DNA of 7,901 bases from contig JAEUJG010000298.1 in assembly GCA_016794765.1 (NCBI GenBank), forward strand, positions 1 through 7,901. Reading direction: 5' to 3'. The notes below the pieces were generated by a model. The model was not told where the DNA came from. It ran no database searches and saw only the letters and a program-made list of their open reading frames with translations. Of the stretch, positions 4,986 through 7,901 are shown piece after piece. The position numbers and the translations under genes are program-made. Origin of the DNA: Spirochaetaceae bacterium (GTDB lineage: Bacteria > Spirochaetota > Spirochaetia > Treponematales > Rectinemataceae). Each line of letters begins with the position of its first letter. Position 1 is the first letter of the stretch.

Positions 4986-7031
4986 TTGAAACTTCGCCCT
5001 GCCACCCCAATCCTCGCCCTGGCCCTCGCGCAAATCCTCATCCTCCCCGGAATCGGCCTGGCGGCCGAGGACCTGCCCGTCACCAAGGTCGCCCTCTACT
5101 CCTCGGGCGTCGGCTATTTCGAGCACCGGGGAACGATCAAGGGCGACGTGACGGTCCCCCTGCCCTTCTCCACCGCCGAGGTTAACGACGCCCTCAAGTC
5201 CCTGGTCGCCCGGGATCCCGCGGCCACCGAGGCTTCGGGCTCCCCGACGGTTTCCTACCCGAGCCTCGAGACCGTGGACGAGACGCTGCGCGGCCTCCGC
5301 ATCGACCTGTCGGCCTCGCCGACCGTCCCGGTGCTGCTCGCCCGTCTCCGCGGCGCCGAACTCGAGGTGCAGGCCCCGGAGACCGTCCTCGGGCGCATCG
5401 TCTCCGTGGAGAAGCGAGCGACGGGCGGGGAGGGCCTCGTTCGCGACAGCCTGGTCCTGCTGACGGCCAAAGGCGTCGTCGCCCTCGCCCTCGACGAGAT
5501 CGCCTCCTTCCGCTTCACCGATCCCGCGGTCATGGCCGACTTCAACCGGGCCCTCGCCCTCGTTCTCGGCGCCCGCGACGCCGATCGCCGCCAGCTTGAC
5601 CTGCGTTTCCCGGGAAGCGGCAACCGCGAGGTCTCCTTCGGCTACATCGTCGCCGCGCCGGTCTGGAAGGTCTCCTACCGCCTCGACCTGTCGGGTTCCC
5701 AGCCATGGATCCAGGGTTGGGCCATCGTGGACAATCCCTCGGAGACCGATTGGCGCAACGTGAGCCTTTCCCTCGTGAGCGGACGGCCCGTCTCCTTCAT
5801 CCAGAACCTCTATCCGCCCCTGCGCCTGGGGCGGCCCGTCCTCCCCCTCTCGATAGCCGGCACCGCCGAGGCGCGGGTCTTCGAATCCGGCCTCGGAGAC
5901 CTCGAGGAGGAGGACTACGCCAAGGATTACGCGCCCGCCGCCCCGATGGCCTCCCGAGCGGCCGCGGCCCCCTCCGCCAGGGGCGCCGGCCTCGCCAAGA
6001 AGGCCGAAGCGCCCGCGGCGGAAAGCGCCTTCGCCCTCGCCTCCACGGCGGTGACGACCACCGCGGCGCGGCAGGCGGGAGACCAGTTCGAATTCACCGT
6101 GAAGAGCCCCGTCTCCCTGGAACGCGGCCGCTCGGCGATGCTGCCCCTCGTCGCCGGGGCCATGGCGGCGGAAAAGCTTTCCATCTGGAGCCAGGGGAAC
6201 GGCGCCAAGCATCCGATGCTCGGCGTCCGCCTCACGAACTCCCTCGGGATGAAGCTTCCCGCCGGACCCATCACGGTCTTCGACGGCGGATCCTACGCGG
6301 GCGACGCCCTCGTCGAGTTCTTCCCCGAAAAGGACAAGCGCCTCGTCGTCTACGGCGAGGATCTCTCCGTCACCTGCGTCGAATCGACCTCGAGCTCGCG
6401 CGAAACGGTGGGCGTGAGTTTTTCCAAGGGTGTCCTCCTCTTCTCCCGGCGGACGACGGCCGTCAGGCTCTACGAGTTCCGCAACGCCTCGGCCTCGGCC
6501 CGCAAGCTCCTCGTCGAGCACCCGCGGCTCGGCGGCGCGGAGCTCCTCTCTCCCGTCGTCTTCGAGGAGAAGACCGACGCCGTCTACCGCTTTCCCCTGC
6601 CGCTGCCGGCCTCCGGCAGCGCGCGGCTCGAGGTGAAGGAGCGCTATCCCGCCGAAGAGCGGATAGTCCTGACCGGCTCCGGCGCCGAGACCTTCCTTTC
6701 CTGGGCTTCCTCCTCCGAGATTCCCGCGAACATCAAGGAAGCGCTCAAGAAGGCCGCGGAGCTCCGCGTCAAGCTCGAGGACGCCAAGCGGAACCTCGCC
6801 GACCTCCAGGCACGCCGGGGCGACCTCGCCAACGAGCAGGCGCGCATCCGCCAGAACCTTGACGCCGTGGGCCGGGATTCGAGCCAGGGCCAGCAGTACC
6901 TGAAGCGTCTCATGGACGCCGAAAGCGCCCTCGACCAGAACGCGACCAAGACGACGGAGGCGCGCAAGGCCGTCCAGGACGCCCAGGCGGCCTTCGACGG
7001 CTATGTCGCGAACATTTCGATAGGATCCTAG
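4986..7031 (+). CDS. Exported DUF4139 domain protein with C-terminal coiled coil
   Basis: The protein is 681 residues from a TTG start set by a strong Shine-Dalgarno; the open frame continues upstream but there it overlaps the FKBP gene out of frame. A signal peptide (1-27) has a hydrophobic core and G-L-A-A before E-D. The mature N-terminus has V-T-K-V-A-L-Y-S-S-G-V-G-Y-F-E (32-46), the opening typical of DUF4139/MuiA-like proteins. The DUF4139 core follows, including F-G-Y-I-V-A-A-P-V-W-K-V-S-Y-R-L-D-L at 218-235 and a following W-x-x-V-x-L-x-L-V-S-G-R-P segment. Residues ~305-361 are an acidic then Ala-rich low-complexity linker that interrupts the domain, which resumes with F-E-F-T-V-K-S-P-V-S-L. 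Residues ~578-675 form a long charged heptad-like helix region, a predicted coiled coil. Other family members often have the coiled coil at the N-terminus, so this order is notable. The function of the family is not established. Export and the coiled coil suggest an envelope assembly or structural role, but this is inference. Confidence 0.85.
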   Translation: MKLRPATPILALALAQILILPGIGLAAEDLPVTKVALYSSGVGYFEHRGTIKGDVTVPLPFSTAEVNDALKSLVARDPAATEASGSPTVSYPSLETVDETLRGLRIDLSASPTVPVLLARLRGAELEVQAPETVLGRIVSVEKRATGGEGLVRDSLVLLTAKGVVALALDEIASFRFTDPAVMADFNRALALVLGARDADRRQLDLRFPGSGNREVSFGYIVAAPVWKVSYRLDLSGSQPWIQGWAIVDNPSETDWRNVSLSLVSGRPVSFIQNLYPPLRLGRPVLPLSIAGTAEARVFESGLGDLEEEDYAKDYAPAAPMASRAAAAPSARGAGLAKKAEAPAAESAFALASTAVTTTAARQAGDQFEFTVKSPVSLERGRSAMLPLVAGAMAAEKLSIWSQGNGAKHPMLGVRLTNSLGMKLPAGPITVFDGGSYAGDALVEFFPEKDKRLVVYGEDLSVTCVESTSSSRETVGVSFSKGVLLFSRRTTAVRLYEFRNASASARKLLVEHPRLGGAELLSPVVFEEKTDAVYRFPLPLPASGSARLEVKERYPAEERIVLTGSGAETFLSWASSSEIPANIKEALKKAAELRVKLEDAKRNLADLQARRGDLANEQARIRQNLDAVGRDSSQGQQYLKRLMDAESALDQNATKTTEARKAVQDAQAAFDGYVANISIGS

Positions 7032-7062
7032 CCCGGGCTTCCTGTCGGCCGCGGCCCCGGGC
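7031..7062. terminator. Possible hairpin between convergent genes
   Basis: GCCCGGG (7031-7037) can pair with CCCGGGC (7056-7062) across an 18-base loop in the 40-base gap between the converging DUF4139 and hutG genes. Further GC-rich palindromes (GGCCGCGGCC at 7048-7057) overlap it. No T-run follows on either strand, so it is at best an imperfect bidirectional terminator. Confidence 0.3.
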
Positions 7063-7071
7063 CGGGCGGCC

Positions 7072-7901
7072 TTACCTGGCCAAGCCGGCCTTCTCCGCCG
7101 CGGCGTTGATCGCGGCGAAGAGGATGGTCGCCGCGAGGCTCGCGGTAGGGTCGCCCTCGCTCTCGCGGGGCGAAAGCTCGCAGAGGTCGAGGCCGACGAC
7201 CCGGCCCCGCGCGAAGACGCGCTTCAGCATGCGGAGGAGGGTCTCGGGGTCGAGGCCGAGGGGCTGGGGAGCGCTCACGCCGGGCGCCCAGGCGGAGGAG
7301 ACGACGTCGAGGCAGACGGTCGCCATGATCCGCTCCGACTCGGCGGCGAAGCGGTCGATTTCCGGATAGGCCGAGGAGGCGCCGGCCTCCGCGAGGTCGC
7401 GGGCCATGAGCCAGCGCGCGCCGAGGCGCTCGGCGTCGCGGAAGAGCGCGACGGTGTTGGAGCGCTTCTGGACGCCGAGGCAAAGATAGCGGAAGGGCTC
7501 GCCCTCCGCCGCGAGGCGGTCGGCGATCTGTCGGAACATGGTGCCCGAGCTCCCTCCCCGGGGATAGGGGCGCAGGTCGAAGTGCGCGTCGAAGTTGACG
7601 ACGCCGAAGCCTCCCGCCGCGGCCGCGCCGGGATCGCCCATCGCGCCGGGCCCGCCGGCGGCGGCGCGCTGGCCGAGCCAATGCCCGTAGGCGGTTTCGT
7701 GGCCGCCGCCGAGCACGATGGGCAGCCAGCCGCGCGAACGGATCGCCTGAACTTTCTCGCCGAGGAGGGCTTGCGCCTCCTCGAGGGCTCCGCCCCCGCA
7801 CTCGACGTCGCCCGCGTCGTGGAGGGCGAAGCTTGGCTCGAAGGAGCAAGGCAGGTTGGCCGCGGCCGAGCGGATCGCCGCGGGGCCACGGGCGGCGCCG
7901 G
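7072..7901 (-). CDS. hutG: Formimidoylglutamase (HutG, ureohydrolase/arginase family), 5' partial
   Basis: The minus-strand frame is open to the right window edge. 275 residues are visible and roughly 40 N-terminal ones are missing compared with a usual length near 310. The internal GTG at 7716 is not the start, because homologous sequence continues upstream: G-P-A-A-I-R, then D-A-G-D-V-E-C, then L-P-I-V-L-G-G-G-H-E. The enzyme hydrolyses N-formimidoyl-L-glutamate to glutamate and formamide in histidine degradation, using two Mn ions. Ligand motifs, numbered on the visible fragment, are G-G-G-H67-E, N-F-D104-A-H106-F-D108-L-R and C196-L-D198-V. They are followed by A-P-G-V-S-A-P, and the D-L-C-E241-L-S-P glutamate is present. 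G-G-G-H-E and D-A-H-F-D-L-R favour HutG over arginase or agmatinase. The first Asp of the usual D-x-D pair is Cys196. It is probably cytoplasmic. No other hut gene is in the window, so operon membership cannot be judged. Confidence 0.88.
   Translation of the reverse strand, partial: GAARGPAAIRSAAANLPCSFEPSFALHDAGDVECGGGALEEAQALLGEKVQAIRSRGWLPIVLGGGHETAYGHWLGQRAAAGGPGAMGDPGAAAAGGFGVVNFDAHFDLRPYPRGGSSGTMFRQIADRLAAEGEPFRYLCLGVQKRSNTVALFRDAERLGARWLMARDLAEAGASSAYPEIDRFAAESERIMATVCLDVVSSAWAPGVSAPQPLGLDPETLLRMLKRVFARGRVVGLDLCELSPRESEGDPTASLAATILFAAINAAAEKAGLAR

Noticed and set aside
4884..6521. 545-residue open frame on the minus strand opposite the DUF4139 gene
   Set aside because: The translation is Gly/Arg/Glu-rich with no recognisable domain and mirrors the codon bias of the opposite gene. 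Long antisense frames are expected in GC-rich coding DNA, and the plus strand has a signal peptide, Shine-Dalgarno and family motifs.
7028..7849. 273-residue minus-strand frame overlapping hutG
   Set aside because: It is an Arg-rich shadow translation; the hutG frame holds all ureohydrolase motifs.

Overview
The window is GC-rich bacterial DNA packed with protein genes: seven genes, six on the plus strand and one converging on the minus strand. No gene-free stretch exceeds about 115 bases. The two end genes run off the window. I see no tRNA, rRNA, insertion sequence, CRISPR array, integrase or reverse transcriptase. The gene mix is an InlB-repeat/Lcl-type surface protein, a lipoprotein with an L-S-S-C lipobox, a beta-helix exported protein and a DUF4139 exported protein. 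This suggests a diderm environmental bacterium, most likely a GC-rich spirochaete, but that placement is inference from gene families and rests on no marker gene.

Layout. Bases 3-1196 hold the 3' part of a secreted or surface protein with three InlB B-repeats followed by an Lcl/DUF1566-like lectin-fold domain. Bases 1250-1897 encode an O6-alkylguanine-DNA alkyltransferase whose last five residues are a near-consensus beta-sliding-clamp binding peptide. Bases 2003-2671 encode a DUF2461 protein of unknown function. Next come three exported proteins in a row, each with its own ribosome binding site and probable promoter: a beta-helix protein with an extra C-terminal domain (2787-4112), an FkpA/Mip-type FKBP peptidyl-prolyl isomerase lipoprotein (4174-4887) and a DUF4139 protein with a C-terminal coiled coil (4986-7031). 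On the minus strand, 7072-7901 is formimidoylglutamase (hutG, histidine degradation), lacking only its N-terminus beyond the window edge.

Regulation. The alkyltransferase and DUF2461 genes lack a usable Shine-Dalgarno. Each has a TTGAC-type -35 and a weak -10 placed so that transcription would begin at or next to the ATG, which suggests leaderless mRNAs. The beta-helix and DUF4139 genes instead have good Shine-Dalgarno sequences, and both are preceded by a nearly identical -10-centred block (GCGC-[G/T]ATACT-NN-AAGAG).

I find no convincing undescribed multi-gene system here. It looks like an ordinary chromosomal region with envelope and housekeeping genes. The observations most worth following up are the clamp-binding tail on the alkyltransferase, the leaderless promoter pair, the shared promoter block of the two exported-protein genes, and the composite architectures of the beta-helix and DUF4139 proteins.
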